Assembly (NCBI GenBank): GCA_910589545.1
Contig: CAJUSY010000005.1
Coordinates: forward strand, 1-55,643
Length of the DNA: 55,643 nucleotides
Direction of reading: 5' to 3'
DNA from: Peptoniphilaceae bacterium
GTDB taxonomy: Bacteria > Bacillota > Clostridia > Tissierellales > Peptoniphilaceae
Below are positions 24,965-33,149 of the stretch, in pieces; position 1 is the first letter of the stretch; each line of letters opens with the position of its first letter. Made by a program: the position numbers and the translations under genes. Below the pieces are notes generated by a model. It did not search any database and had not been told where the DNA came from. It saw only the letters and a list, made by a program, of their open reading frames with translations.

Positions 24965-25984
24965 TTAGTCAATCCAACCGTAAGCTTTCATTAATACTTC
25001 AACTGGCTTTCTTCCTTCGTGACCATTGATTAGCGGCTGAGTATCTGTATTTATTGCGTGAATAAAATCTTTGTATAATGGAGTGTGTCCGTTTCCGTAC
25101 ACATTATCGATAGATTTATCATCTTCCAATTCTCCGGTTTCAGATTCATCTTCAAATACCCAAGTTTTTATTTCGTTAACAGCTAAACCACCGATAACGG
25201 CAGTTCCTGTTGAGCCAAATACAGAAATAGTTTCTTCAAGATTTTTAGGATAAACATCGGCACTACCTTCCAATAGTCCAATTCTACCGCTCTTAAATCT
25301 CATCAGAATTACGCCGTAATCTTCCATTTCTATGTCTCTTAGGAAAGTTTCTGTTTCAGCCTTTACGCTTACTAATTCATCGTCCATCATCCATAACAGC
25401 AAGTCTAGTGCATGTATACATTGGTTCATCAATGTACCACCATCTAATGCCTTTGTTCCTCTCCATGGAGCTAAGTTATAGTAGTTTTGATTTCTGTTCC
25501 ATAAAACCCTTGCTGTGATGTTTGTCATCTTTCCAAATTTATTAGCGTCAATTGTCTTTTTCAATTTTTGAATTGGAGGATTAAATCTATTTTGGTGACA
25601 CACTCCAACTTTTAATCCTTTTTCATCAGCTAACTTATTAATTTTATCTATTTCTTCCAAACTCATAGCCATTGGTTTTTCAATCAATACGTGTTTTGAT
25701 TGTTCTAAACAGTAAAGAGCTATCTCACCATGATAACCACTTTCTGTTGAAATAGAGCACATATCTATGTCGACTTCTTCTAACATTTTTTTGTAATCAG
25801 TGTATACTTTTACATCTCTGTCAGAAAATCTTTCCAAATATTCATCTCTTTTTTCGATGGCTCTTTCTTCAATAATATCGCATACTGCAACTAATTCCAT
25901 TTCTGAATCATTGTTTGCAATACCTTCAACGTGTTTATAGGAAATTCTACCACAGCCAATGATTGCGCATTTAATTTTTTGCAT
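24965..25984 (-). CDS. wbpB: Gfo/Idh/MocA oxidoreductase, WbpB-like UDP-GlcNAcA 3-dehydrogenase
   Basis: A 339-residue NAD(P)-dependent oxidoreductase: Rossmann motif IIGCGRISYKHV at the N-terminus, EKPMAMS for cofactor and substrate contact, and the GGTLMNQCIHALDLL segment with the catalytic His. Lying beside WbpA-, WbpD- and WbpE-like genes, it is most likely the enzyme that oxidises C3 of UDP-N-acetylglucosaminuronic acid. By sequence alone only the broad family is certain. It is the last gene of the operon. GAGGT precedes the ATG, 8 bases after the wbpA stop. Confidence 0.85.
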   Translation of the reverse strand: MQKIKCAIIGCGRISYKHVEGIANNDSEMELVAVCDIIEERAIEKRDEYLERFSDRDVKVYTDYKKMLEEVDIDMCSISTESGYHGEIALYCLEQSKHVLIEKPMAMSLEEIDKINKLADEKGLKVGVCHQNRFNPPIQKLKKTIDANKFGKMTNITARVLWNRNQNYYNLAPWRGTKALDGGTLMNQCIHALDLLLWMMDDELVSVKAETETFLRDIEMEDYGVILMRFKSGRIGLLEGSADVYPKNLEETISVFGSTGTAVIGGLAVNEIKTWVFEDESETGELEDDKSIDNVYGNGHTPLYKDFIHAINTDTQPLINGHEGRKPVEVLMKAYGWID

Positions 25985-25992
25985 ATTACCTC

Positions 25993-27324
25993 TTATAATA
26001 ATTCTATTTTATCTTTATTGTTTTCTACGTTTCTTGTAGCGTATTTTGTATCAAATACAAATGGTGCATTGTCTACAACCATTTGATAATCAACATTTGT
26101 ATGATCAGCTGTTATTACAACTAAATCATAACCTTTAATTACAGCTGGATTAATTTCTTTTAATGAGTAAGTCTTAGATCCATCTGGATTGAAATATGAA
26201 GGATTAAATCCATCGTAGTAATCAATGATAGCTCCTTCTTCTCTGAACTTATCCATTACTACAAACGCTGGGGAATCTCTTAAATCATCAATATCTTTTT
26301 TGTATGCAATACCTAAAATTAAAACTTTTGAACCATTTAATGGTTTTTTGAATTTTCTAGATAAAATTTTCATTGATCTATCTACAACCCATTCAGGCAT
26401 GCTATCATTAACAGTGCCACTTGCTTCTATGATTGGCATGTGTACGTCGTATTCTCTAGCTTTCCAAGTCAAATAGAATGGATCTAATGGTATACAGTGC
26501 CCACCAACACCAGGACCTGGATAGAACGCTTGATATCCGTAAGGTTTTGTCTTAGCAGCGTCTACTACTTCCCACATGTTAATGTCCATTTTATTAGCTA
26601 ATTTAGCAAATTCATTTACCAAACCAATGTTTACATTTCTGTATGTGTTTTCAAGAATTTTTTCCATTTCAGCAACTCTAGGTGAAGATACAGTCATAAC
26701 TTCTCCTTCTAATACATTTCTGTACAATGCTGCTGCAACTTCAGTAGATTCTGAACCAATTCCTCCAACAACTTTTGGAGTGTTTTTAGTTTTATATTGT
26801 TTATTACCTGGATCTACTCTTTCTGGAGAGAATGCCAAGTAGAAATCTTCTTCACATTTTAAACCTGATCCATTTTCCAATATTGGTCTCATTAATTCTT
26901 CAGTAGTTCCTGGGTAAGTTGTAGATTCCAAAACAACTATAGATCCTTTTTTCAAATGTTTTGAAACATCTGTAGTTGATTTCTCAACATAGGAAATATC
27001 TGGTTGTTGGTAAATATCCAAAGGTGTTGGAACAGCAATAGCTATGAAATCACAGCTTGCAACTGATTCAAAATCACTTGTAGCTCTCAATCTTCCAGAT
27101 TCTACAATTGCTTTTAATTCAGAGTCAACAACATCACCTATGTAATTAACTCCATCGTTAACCATTTGAACTTTTTCGGGTTGAACATCAAAACCAATAA
27201 CAGTATAACCAGCTTTAGCTTTTTCAACTGCTAATGGCAATCCCACATAACCTAATCCTACAACCCCTACAACTAGAGATTTATCCTCAATTTTGCCCAA
27301 TAATTCTTCTTTTAAATTACTCAT
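25993..27324 (-). CDS. wbpA: UDP-N-acetylglucosamine 6-dehydrogenase (WbpA-like)
   Basis: A 443-residue nucleotide-sugar dehydrogenase that oxidises the C6 alcohol to a carboxylate with two NAD. It has GLGYVGLPLAVEKA near the N-terminus, the central FAKLANKMDINMWEV helix, and the catalytic-Cys motif GPGVGGHCIPLDPFYL. The EKILENTYRNVNIGLVNE segment and the neighbouring genes favour UDP-GlcNAc over UDP-glucose as substrate. A start at 27324 puts GAGGT five bases upstream and gives an 8-base overlap with the acetyltransferase (ATGAGTAA); the earlier in-frame GTG at 27336 lies inside that site. Confidence 0.9.
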   Translation of the reverse strand: MSNLKEELLGKIEDKSLVVGVVGLGYVGLPLAVEKAKAGYTVIGFDVQPEKVQMVNDGVNYIGDVVDSELKAIVESGRLRATSDFESVASCDFIAIAVPTPLDIYQQPDISYVEKSTTDVSKHLKKGSIVVLESTTYPGTTEELMRPILENGSGLKCEEDFYLAFSPERVDPGNKQYKTKNTPKVVGGIGSESTEVAAALYRNVLEGEVMTVSSPRVAEMEKILENTYRNVNIGLVNEFAKLANKMDINMWEVVDAAKTKPYGYQAFYPGPGVGGHCIPLDPFYLTWKAREYDVHMPIIEASGTVNDSMPEWVVDRSMKILSRKFKKPLNGSKVLILGIAYKKDIDDLRDSPAFVVMDKFREEGAIIDYYDGFNPSYFNPDGSKTYSLKEINPAVIKGYDLVVITADHTNVDYQMVVDNAPFVFDTKYATRNVENNKDKIELL

Positions 27325-27895
27325 TTGATACCTCACTCAATTTATAATCATTTAATAAATATTTTTTGTCACATTTTTCACATATATAATCTGTGAGGGA
27401 AACTCTTTTTAGATTTTCTCCACATGAACATGCATATCCATGATGTCTGGCTGGATTACCAACTACAATTTCATAATCTCCGACATCTTTTGTAACAACC
27501 GCTCCTGCTCCAATTATAGCATATTTGCCAATTGTGTTTCCACAAACAATAGTAGCATTAGCTCCAATAGAAGCGCCTTCTTTAATAGTTGTCTTACGAT
27601 ATTCATCTTTTTTTTCAATAAAAGCTCTTGGATTAATTACATTTGTAAACACACATGAAGGTCCTAAGAAAACTCCATCTTCACACACAATACCAGTATA
27701 AACGCTGACATTATTTTGAACTTTACAATTATTTCCAAGTGTAACATCTGGTGAAATCACAACATTTTGACCAATATTACAATTTTCTCCTATTGAACAT
27801 CCTGACATTATATGGCTAAAATGCCAGATCTTAGTTCCTTTACCAATCTTTGTCTCTTCATCTATGTAACAAGACTCATGAGCAAAAAAGTCCAT
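27317..27895 (-). CDS. wbpD: UDP-amino-sugar N-acetyltransferase (WbpD-like)
   Basis: A 192-residue left-handed beta-helix acetyltransferase made of hexapeptide repeats (IGKGTKIWHFSHI, IGENCNIGQNVVI, IGANATIVCGNTIGKYAIIGAG). The C-terminus carries four cysteines in two pairs (CSC and CEKC) that look like a zinc ribbon. It should acetylate the 3-amino group added by the WbpE-like aminotransferase, giving a UDP-2,3-diacetamido-uronic acid. It shares one base with wbpE (TAATG) and overlaps wbpA by 8 bases. Confidence 0.9.
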   Translation of the reverse strand: MDFFAHESCYIDEETKIGKGTKIWHFSHIMSGCSIGENCNIGQNVVISPDVTLGNNCKVQNNVSVYTGIVCEDGVFLGPSCVFTNVINPRAFIEKKDEYRKTTIKEGASIGANATIVCGNTIGKYAIIGAGAVVTKDVGDYEIVVGNPARHHGYACSCGENLKRVSLTDYICEKCDKKYLLNDYKLSEVSNE

Positions 27896-29082
27896 TATAC
27901 TATCTCCTTTATAGAATTAATAATATATTCTCTTTCCTCATCGTTCATTTCTGGGAACAATGGAATAGCAAACGTTCTTTCAGAAAGATATTCCGCGTTA
28001 GGGAAATCTCCCTTTTTATATCCTAAATCATTAAAAGCCTTTTGTAAATGCATAGCTACTTTGTAATAAGTTCCCGTTGCGATGTTTTTTTCTTTTAATT
28101 TAGATTCGATTTCTTCTCTATTTTCAGATTGTAAAATAAATAAATGGAAAACATGCTTTCCGCCTTCAGTTTCAATTGGCATAACCAATGAAGTGTCTTT
28201 TAAGGCTTCGATGTATTTGTGAGAAATACTTCTTCTGTTTTCAGTATATTCATCTAAATGTTTTAATTTAATTCTTAAAATAGCAGCTTGGATTTCATCT
28301 AATCTTGAATTGTGACCAATTAAGTAATTGTAGTATTTTAATGGATTGTATACAGTATTATCCCCTGTATTTTGTTCCATAACCTCTACTTCTTCATTAT
28401 TCAAGATAGCATAAGCCTTCATTCCATTTTCTCCACTTCCATGAACCTTAAGAGCTCTTATAATGGTAGCCAAATCATCATCGTTAGTTGTAATCATACC
28501 ACCATCTCCAAAGCAACCCAAGTTCTTTGTAGGGAAAAACGAGAAACAAGCTACATCACCTAAGTTACCGACATTTTTGCCCTTATATTGTGAGTTAATT
28601 GCTTGAGCAGCATCTTCAACAACGTACAAATTATGTTTTTTTGCAATATCATTTATTTTATCCATCTTGCAAGCATTTCCAAACAAATGAACACAAACTA
28701 TCGCTTTAGTTTTTTCTGTTATCTTTTCTTCTATTTGAGAAGGATCAATATTGTAAGTATCTAATTCTACATCACAAAAAACAGGTGTTGCACCAACAAA
28801 TCTGATTGCTTCAGCCGTAGCGAAGAATGTGTAGTCTGTAGTGATAACTTCGTCTCCTTCTTTAATTCCCAAAGATTTCAAAGCTATAATCAATGCATCT
28901 GTTCCATTCCCTACCGTAATAGCATGTTTTACACCAATTTTTTCTGCAATTTCCTTTTCAAATTGTTTTACATTTTCACCCATAATGTATTGAGCGTTTT
29001 TAAAGCATTCTAATACACTTGAGTTTACCTCTTCTTCAATATTTTTATATTGTCTTTTTAAATTTAATAATGGTATGTTCAT
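27895..29082 (-). CDS. wbpE: DegT/DnrJ/EryC1 aminotransferase (WbpE-like)
   Basis: A 395-residue PLP-dependent sugar aminotransferase: GVKHAITVGNGTDALIIAL, VVEDAAQAINSQYKGK, and the PLP-lysine segment FSFFPTKNLGCFGDGGM. In this context it is the 3-aminotransferase acting on the 3-keto product of WbpB. The ATG at 29082 follows GGGGGAA with a suitable gap; an in-frame TTG directly upstream is less likely. A second aminotransferase of the same superfamily lies at 29764-30957 but is only distantly similar. Confidence 0.9.
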   Translation of the reverse strand: MNIPLLNLKRQYKNIEEEVNSSVLECFKNAQYIMGENVKQFEKEIAEKIGVKHAITVGNGTDALIIALKSLGIKEGDEVITTDYTFFATAEAIRFVGATPVFCDVELDTYNIDPSQIEEKITEKTKAIVCVHLFGNACKMDKINDIAKKHNLYVVEDAAQAINSQYKGKNVGNLGDVACFSFFPTKNLGCFGDGGMITTNDDDLATIIRALKVHGSGENGMKAYAILNNEEVEVMEQNTGDNTVYNPLKYYNYLIGHNSRLDEIQAAILRIKLKHLDEYTENRRSISHKYIEALKDTSLVMPIETEGGKHVFHLFILQSENREEIESKLKEKNIATGTYYKVAMHLQKAFNDLGYKKGDFPNAEYLSERTFAIPLFPEMNDEEREYIINSIKEIV

Positions 29083-29129
29083 CAAATTCCCCCATTTAAT
29101 TTTCTCTATCTCTATAATGAATTTAAAAC

Positions 29130-29762
29130 TTATAAAATCTTCAATGTTTGAAGAATTATTTTAATATCATTTAATAAATTAATATTTTCAATGTATTGTT
29201 TGTTTAGTTCGATTTTATTAGGCATAATTTCTTCAACATATGTCTTTTCAGGATTGTCAGATTTATCCAAAATTTCTGATTCATCTCTGTATTTTATACT
29301 CGCCAAATCCGTAATTCCTGGTCTAATTTTCAAAATATCTTTGTCCGAATCAGAATACATATCGACGTACTTTCTAACTTCAGGTCTCGGACCAACAAAA
29401 CTCATATCTCCGACCAATACATTGAACAATTGTGGAAACTCATCTAATTTAGTTTTCCTCAAAAACTTTCCTACTTTTGTTATTCTAGGATCGTCTCCAA
29501 CTGTTATTGCCATTCCCAATTTTGGAGCATCCACAACCATCGTTCTAAATTTCAAAATTGTAAAATCCTTATTATCTTTCTTAACTCTTTTTTGCTTAAA
29601 AAACACAGGACCTTTTGAATCTAATTTTATAGCAATGGAAATTATAATCATTGGAATTGCCATAACCAAAATTCCAAATAAAGATGCTAAAATATCAAAT
29701 AATCTTTTGATGAAAAGATTAAATTTGCTATTTTTAAGGATTTCATCTACTCGATTGTTCAT
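29130..29762 (-). CDS. Phosphoglycosyl transferase initiating glycan synthesis (PglC-like)
   Basis: A 210-residue monotopic phosphoglycosyl transferase. A basic N-terminus (KRLFDILASLFG) leads into one reentrant hydrophobic segment (about 19-40), then the catalytic core GPVFFKQKRV, KFRTM, the paired acidic residues of KLDEFPQLFNVLVGDMSFVGPRP, and RPGITDLASI. It transfers a sugar phosphate from a UDP sugar to undecaprenyl phosphate. Its size matches PglC or WecA-independent minimal enzymes, not the large multi-span WbaP type. The donor is unknown: a diacetamido sugar is plausible given its neighbours. It starts one base after the upstream aminotransferase stop. Confidence 0.9.
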   Translation of the reverse strand: MNNRVDEILKNSKFNLFIKRLFDILASLFGILVMAIPMIIISIAIKLDSKGPVFFKQKRVKKDNKDFTILKFRTMVVDAPKLGMAITVGDDPRITKVGKFLRKTKLDEFPQLFNVLVGDMSFVGPRPEVRKYVDMYSDSDKDILKIRPGITDLASIKYRDESEILDKSDNPEKTYVEEIMPNKIELNKQYIENINLLNDIKIILQTLKIL

Positions 29763-29763
29763 A

Positions 29764-30957
29764 TTATTTACCACTAACTATATCCTTGTAAGTTTCGATA
29801 ACATATGCTACTTCATCATCTGATAACAATGTGTGAAGTGGCAATGTTATTTCATTTTTGTATTGCTCAAAAGTATTAGGATAATCTTTGATGTCAAATC
29901 CTAAATTTTTGTATCCTGTCATCATTGCAATTGGTTTGTAGTGAACATTCGTAGCAATGCCTTTTTCTGCCATCTTAACGATAATATCGTTACGAGTTTC
30001 TTCGTCTATACCTTCGACTCTTGTTAAATACAAATGACCGTTACTTGTATAATCTTTTCCAAAATGATTTAAATAATTAATTGATGTATTATCAAAACCA
30101 TCGTTATACATTTTTATTATTTCTTTTCTTCTAGATAGTAAATTGTCGTATCTTTCTAATTGTGCAAGGCCAATTGCTGCTAATATGTCAGGCATATTGT
30201 ATTTGTAATAAAGACCTTTAATGTCGTATTCCCATGCACCTAATTTTGTTTTTGCTAATGCATCTTTGTTTTGTCCATGTAGTGAGAATAATTGTAAATC
30301 ATTGTAAATCTTATCTACATCGCCAATATTTATAGCAAGCATTCCACCTTCTGCTGTGGTAAAGTTTTTAACGGCATGGAAAGAGAAAGAAGCTATATCT
30401 TGGAATGATCCAATCTTTTTACCTTTATATGTTGAACCTAAAGCATGTGCGCTATCAGAAATCAAAGCAACTCTTCCCAAAGATTCTTGTATCTCATTTG
30501 AAGGTCTGAATATTGATTTCTTAGCTTCAATTATTTCGTAAATTTTATCGTAATCGACAGGAACTCCTGCGATATCAACTGGAATAATTGCCTTAGTATT
30601 TTCATTTATGGAATCATATAATTTATCATAATCCATAAAGTAGGAATCTTTTTGAACGTCTACTAATTTAATTGTAGCATTCAAATGATCTATAACTGAA
30701 CAGCTTGCAGTATAAGTGTAAGCCGAAGTAATACATTCATCCTTCTTACCATTTACGCCCAAAATCCTAAGCGCACATTCCAATGCAGCAGTTGCTGAAT
30801 TAAAGCAACAAGTCTTTTTTGATTGTGTATATTTTTGTAAGTTTTTTTCTAATTGTTTGGTTTTTGGTCCAGTTGTAATCCAACCAGATTTTAATGCGTC
30901 TACCACTTCTTCAATTTCTTTATCTGAAATATCAGGTGGTGAAAATAAAATGTTCAT
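29764..30957 (-). CDS. Second DegT/DnrJ/EryC1 sugar aminotransferase
   Basis: A 397-residue PLP enzyme of the DegT family: SPPDISDKEIEEVVDALKSG at the N-terminus, LISDSAHALGS, and the PLP-lysine segment FHAVKNFTTAEGGM. It resembles aminotransferases that make 4-amino-4,6-dideoxy sugars, such as PglE, more than WbpE. No 4,6-dehydratase that would supply its substrate is in the window. It opens the operon. ATG at 30957 is eight bases after AAGGAG; an in-frame TTG two codons upstream lies too close to it. Confidence 0.87.
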   Translation of the reverse strand: MNILFSPPDISDKEIEEVVDALKSGWITTGPKTKQLEKNLQKYTQSKKTCCFNSATAALECALRILGVNGKKDECITSAYTYTASCSVIDHLNATIKLVDVQKDSYFMDYDKLYDSINENTKAIIPVDIAGVPVDYDKIYEIIEAKKSIFRPSNEIQESLGRVALISDSAHALGSTYKGKKIGSFQDIASFSFHAVKNFTTAEGGMLAINIGDVDKIYNDLQLFSLHGQNKDALAKTKLGAWEYDIKGLYYKYNMPDILAAIGLAQLERYDNLLSRRKEIIKMYNDGFDNTSINYLNHFGKDYTSNGHLYLTRVEGIDEETRNDIIVKMAEKGIATNVHYKPIAMMTGYKNLGFDIKDYPNTFEQYKNEITLPLHTLLSDDEVAYVIETYKDIVSGK

Positions 30958-30987
30958 AAACAACTCTCCTTATTTCACTAACTATAT

Positions 30988-30996
30988 ATTATACCA
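30988..30996 (-). promoter_or_regulatory. Extended -10 promoter of the glycan operon
   Basis: Minus-strand TGGTATAAT is an extended -10 (TG-N-TATAAT), 31 bases upstream of the ATG at 30957. No good -35 is present, which fits a promoter that relies on the extended -10. Confidence 0.6.
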
Positions 30997-31100
30997 CTAA
31001 TCTGCGAGTTTTTAGATATTAATGACGAAAAAGTTGACAAATTGTATCATTCTTCTAATCTTAAAATTTAAATATCTCTAAACATTTTTAAATAAAATGA

Positions 31101-31113
31101 TATAATAATTATA
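31101..31113 (+). promoter_or_regulatory. Fur/PerR-type operator over the -10 of the regulator gene
   Basis: TATAATAATTATA is a perfect 6-1-6 palindrome. With flanks it reads ATATAATAATTATAG, matching the PerR-box pattern TTATAATNATTATAA at 13 of 15 positions. It covers the -10 of the Fur-family gene at 31123, so that protein probably represses itself. Confidence 0.6.
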
Positions 31114-31122
31114 GGTGATAAT

Positions 31123-31533
31123 ATGAAAAACGAAATCTTGTTGCAAAATGGTTTAAGAATCACAAAAGCAAGGAAACTTATAATATCGATTTTAGAAAAA
31201 TCTGAACAGCCTATATCTGCAGAAGATTTGTATTATGTTTTTATAGAAAAAGAAGAATCAAACTTGTCTACAATTTACAGAAATTTAAAAATATTAAAAA
31301 ATAAAGGAATAGTTGAAATTGTATGTGAAATTGACGGTGTTTCATATTACAGATTAAAAGGAAAAAAACATAAACACAGCATAATTTGCGAATCTTGTGG
31401 CAAAATCATTCCTATCGATCATTGCCCTGTTAAAAAAATAGAGACGGATTTGGAAAACAAAACTGGTTTCAAAATTGACTCACATACTCTTGAATTTAGA
31501 GGTGTCTGTCCAGATTGCCAAAATAAAAATTGA
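31123..31533 (+). CDS. Fur-family metalloregulator
   Basis: A 136-residue Fur-family repressor. The winged helix contains LRITKARKLIISIL and LSTIYRNLKIL. The C-terminal half has the structural zinc motif CESC...CPDC, the His-rich KKHKHS, and DSHTLEFRGVC. The Cys-Pro in DHCPVKKIE is a feature I associate with zinc sensors (Zur), whereas the palindrome at its promoter looks like a PerR box; the metal is therefore undecided. Ribosome binding site AGGTGAT. A terminator follows. Confidence 0.9.
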   Translation: MKNEILLQNGLRITKARKLIISILEKSEQPISAEDLYYVFIEKEESNLSTIYRNLKILKNKGIVEIVCEIDGVSYYRLKGKKHKHSIICESCGKIIPIDHCPVKKIETDLENKTGFKIDSHTLEFRGVCPDCQNKN

Positions 31534-31540
31534 AATAAGT

Positions 31541-31572
31541 AACAAAGCATGACATAAAAGTCATGCTTTGTT
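31541..31572 (+). terminator. Bidirectional terminator after the Fur-family gene
   Basis: A 13-bp perfect stem (31541-31553 with 31560-31572, loop ATAAAA) separates the Fur-family gene from the convergent xdhC. Confidence 0.8.
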
Positions 31573-31576
31573 TAAT

Positions 31577-32347
31577 TTATTTTCCGTTTTTAATTTTCAA
31601 AATTTGAGACATTATCGAAATAGCTATTTCTTCAACAGATCCATCATCAATATTAAGTCCAACCGGAATATTTATACTATCGACTAAGCTCTTGTCCACA
31701 TTTCTTTCTATCAAATTTCGTTTTAACGTGTCTGCTTTTTTCTTAGATCCTAACATTCCGAAATACTTATGAGGTTTGTCCAAAATATTAAAAGCTACCT
31801 CTTCATCGTGTTTATGATCTCTTGTTGCAGAAATTATAAAAGTATCTGGCGTAAATTTCAATTCTTTAATAGAATCAGCTATTTCTTTGTTAATGTACTG
31901 TTTAATATTTGAGAAATCTTCATTGTAAATAAAATCAGACCTATCGTCTACAACTATAACCTCAAAATTAGTTAAAGTCGCAATTCTAGCTAATTTTTGA
32001 GAACAGTGTCCAGCCCCAAAAATTATCAAAGTTGGTTTCGGATAAAAAACTTTCCCAAATCCACTAGCTTTTCCCCCACAACTCATACTAACTTTTTCCC
32101 CTTCGTTAAGTACATAATCAAATTCAAAATCTTTATCACATTTTAGGTTTTCAATAGAATCTTTTATTATTTGGTGTTCTATTGCTCCGCCTCCAACTGT
32201 TCCGAATGTTTTTTCATCTTCACGAACAGCCATAATATTTCCCTGTTTTCCAGGAACAGATCCTTTATTCTTAAATAAAGTCACCATCATACATTTATAT
32301 CCGTCTTCCAAAGATCTGTACATTTGTAATAAAACATCATTTTGCAT
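31577..32347 (-). CDS. xdhC: XdhC/CoxI family molybdenum-enzyme maturation protein
   Basis: A 256-residue XdhC-family protein. It has the N-terminal FGTVGGGAIEHQ segment, the MSCGGKASGF motif with the conserved Cys, a Rossmann fold with IIFGAGHCSQKLARI, and FGMLGSKKKADT. XdhC proteins help install the sulfurated cofactor in molybdenum hydroxylases. It follows yqeB- and mocA-like genes in one operon (11-base overlap), a grouping linked to selenium-dependent molybdenum hydroxylases. No hydrolase or dehydrogenase subunit is in the window. Confidence 0.9.
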   Translation of the reverse strand: MQNDVLLQMYRSLEDGYKCMMVTLFKNKGSVPGKQGNIMAVREDEKTFGTVGGGAIEHQIIKDSIENLKCDKDFEFDYVLNEGEKVSMSCGGKASGFGKVFYPKPTLIIFGAGHCSQKLARIATLTNFEVIVVDDRSDFIYNEDFSNIKQYINKEIADSIKELKFTPDTFIISATRDHKHDEEVAFNILDKPHKYFGMLGSKKKADTLKRNLIERNVDKSLVDSINIPVGLNIDDGSVEEIAISIMSQILKIKNGK

Positions 32348-33149
32348 TATTATTTCTCCTATATTCTAACATCATAATCGCTTCTAAAACAGCTCCACCG
32401 ATTGCCCTCGCCTTGTCACTTATTGTAAAAGAGTTTTTCACTTCTTCATATCTAGGATCAATATCTATTATTTTAAGTCCTTTTGTTACATCAAAGTTCT
32501 CTCTAATCATCCCTCTGATAACTCCATCTAATGTTGCATAAACATTGTGATTGTCGATTTTTGCTATAACTTGACCCTTTTGTACTACATCTGAGATATT
32601 TTTGATATGCGTAAATTTACCGTCAAATTCAGAATAAATTACTCTTTCAATAGAATATCCATTTATATTTCCCGGAATTTTCGTATTTTTTTGTGCAAAA
32701 CCATTCTCAATAATCCTAGCCAAATCATGACCTCTCATAGTTTCTATCACCACATCGCAATCAACTCCAGCTTCAAAGCCAGGTCCCAATGCAATTGTTA
32801 TATCAGCCATATTTTTTCTAAGTCCTGTATTTTTCTTTGCCAAAATCGCATCAACAATAACATCAAATTTCATCTTATTTAAAATCGAAAGATTCGGATC
32901 AACTATTACAACAGGATTGTATTTTTCCAGATACTCATTAATTTTTTCTAAATCATCACACAAAACTGCCTCTATGTCTTCCACTTTTGCCTTACTATCA
33001 TATACAGCTTCTGAAAGTGATACATTTCTTCTGATACTACTTGGATTTGAAACTTCTGTAACAACGCATTTAAATCCCGCACGGACAAGCTTTTGAATTG
33101 TACCTGTTGCAATATCCCCAGCGCCTCTAATCAAACAAATCTTGTGCAT
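32337..33149 (-). CDS. yqeB: YqeB/EF2563-family selenium-dependent molybdenum hydroxylase accessory protein
   Basis: A 270-residue protein of the EF2563/YqeB family: N-terminal LIRGAGDIATGT, VVTEVSNPSSIRRNVSLSEAV, and a C-terminal part with GDVVIETMRGHDLAR-like sequence, the VYATLDGVIRGMI lipoyl-like strand pair and KARAIGGAVLEAIM. The family tracks genomes with SelD and molybdenum hydroxylases and is thought to act in making a labile selenium cofactor; its exact reaction is unknown. It overlaps mocA by 23 bases and xdhC by 11. Confidence 0.88.
   Translation of the reverse strand: MHKICLIRGAGDIATGTIQKLVRAGFKCVVTEVSNPSSIRRNVSLSEAVYDSKAKVEDIEAVLCDDLEKINEYLEKYNPVVIVDPNLSILNKMKFDVIVDAILAKKNTGLRKNMADITIALGPGFEAGVDCDVVIETMRGHDLARIIENGFAQKNTKIPGNINGYSIERVIYSEFDGKFTHIKNISDVVQKGQVIAKIDNHNVYATLDGVIRGMIRENFDVTKGLKIIDIDPRYEEVKNSFTISDKARAIGGAVLEAIMMLEYRRNNNAK

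Noticed and set aside
29191..29823. A 210-codon plus-strand frame opposite the phosphoglycosyl transferase
   Set aside because: It mirrors a gene with conserved catalytic motifs on the other strand; its hydrophobic composition is an antisense effect.
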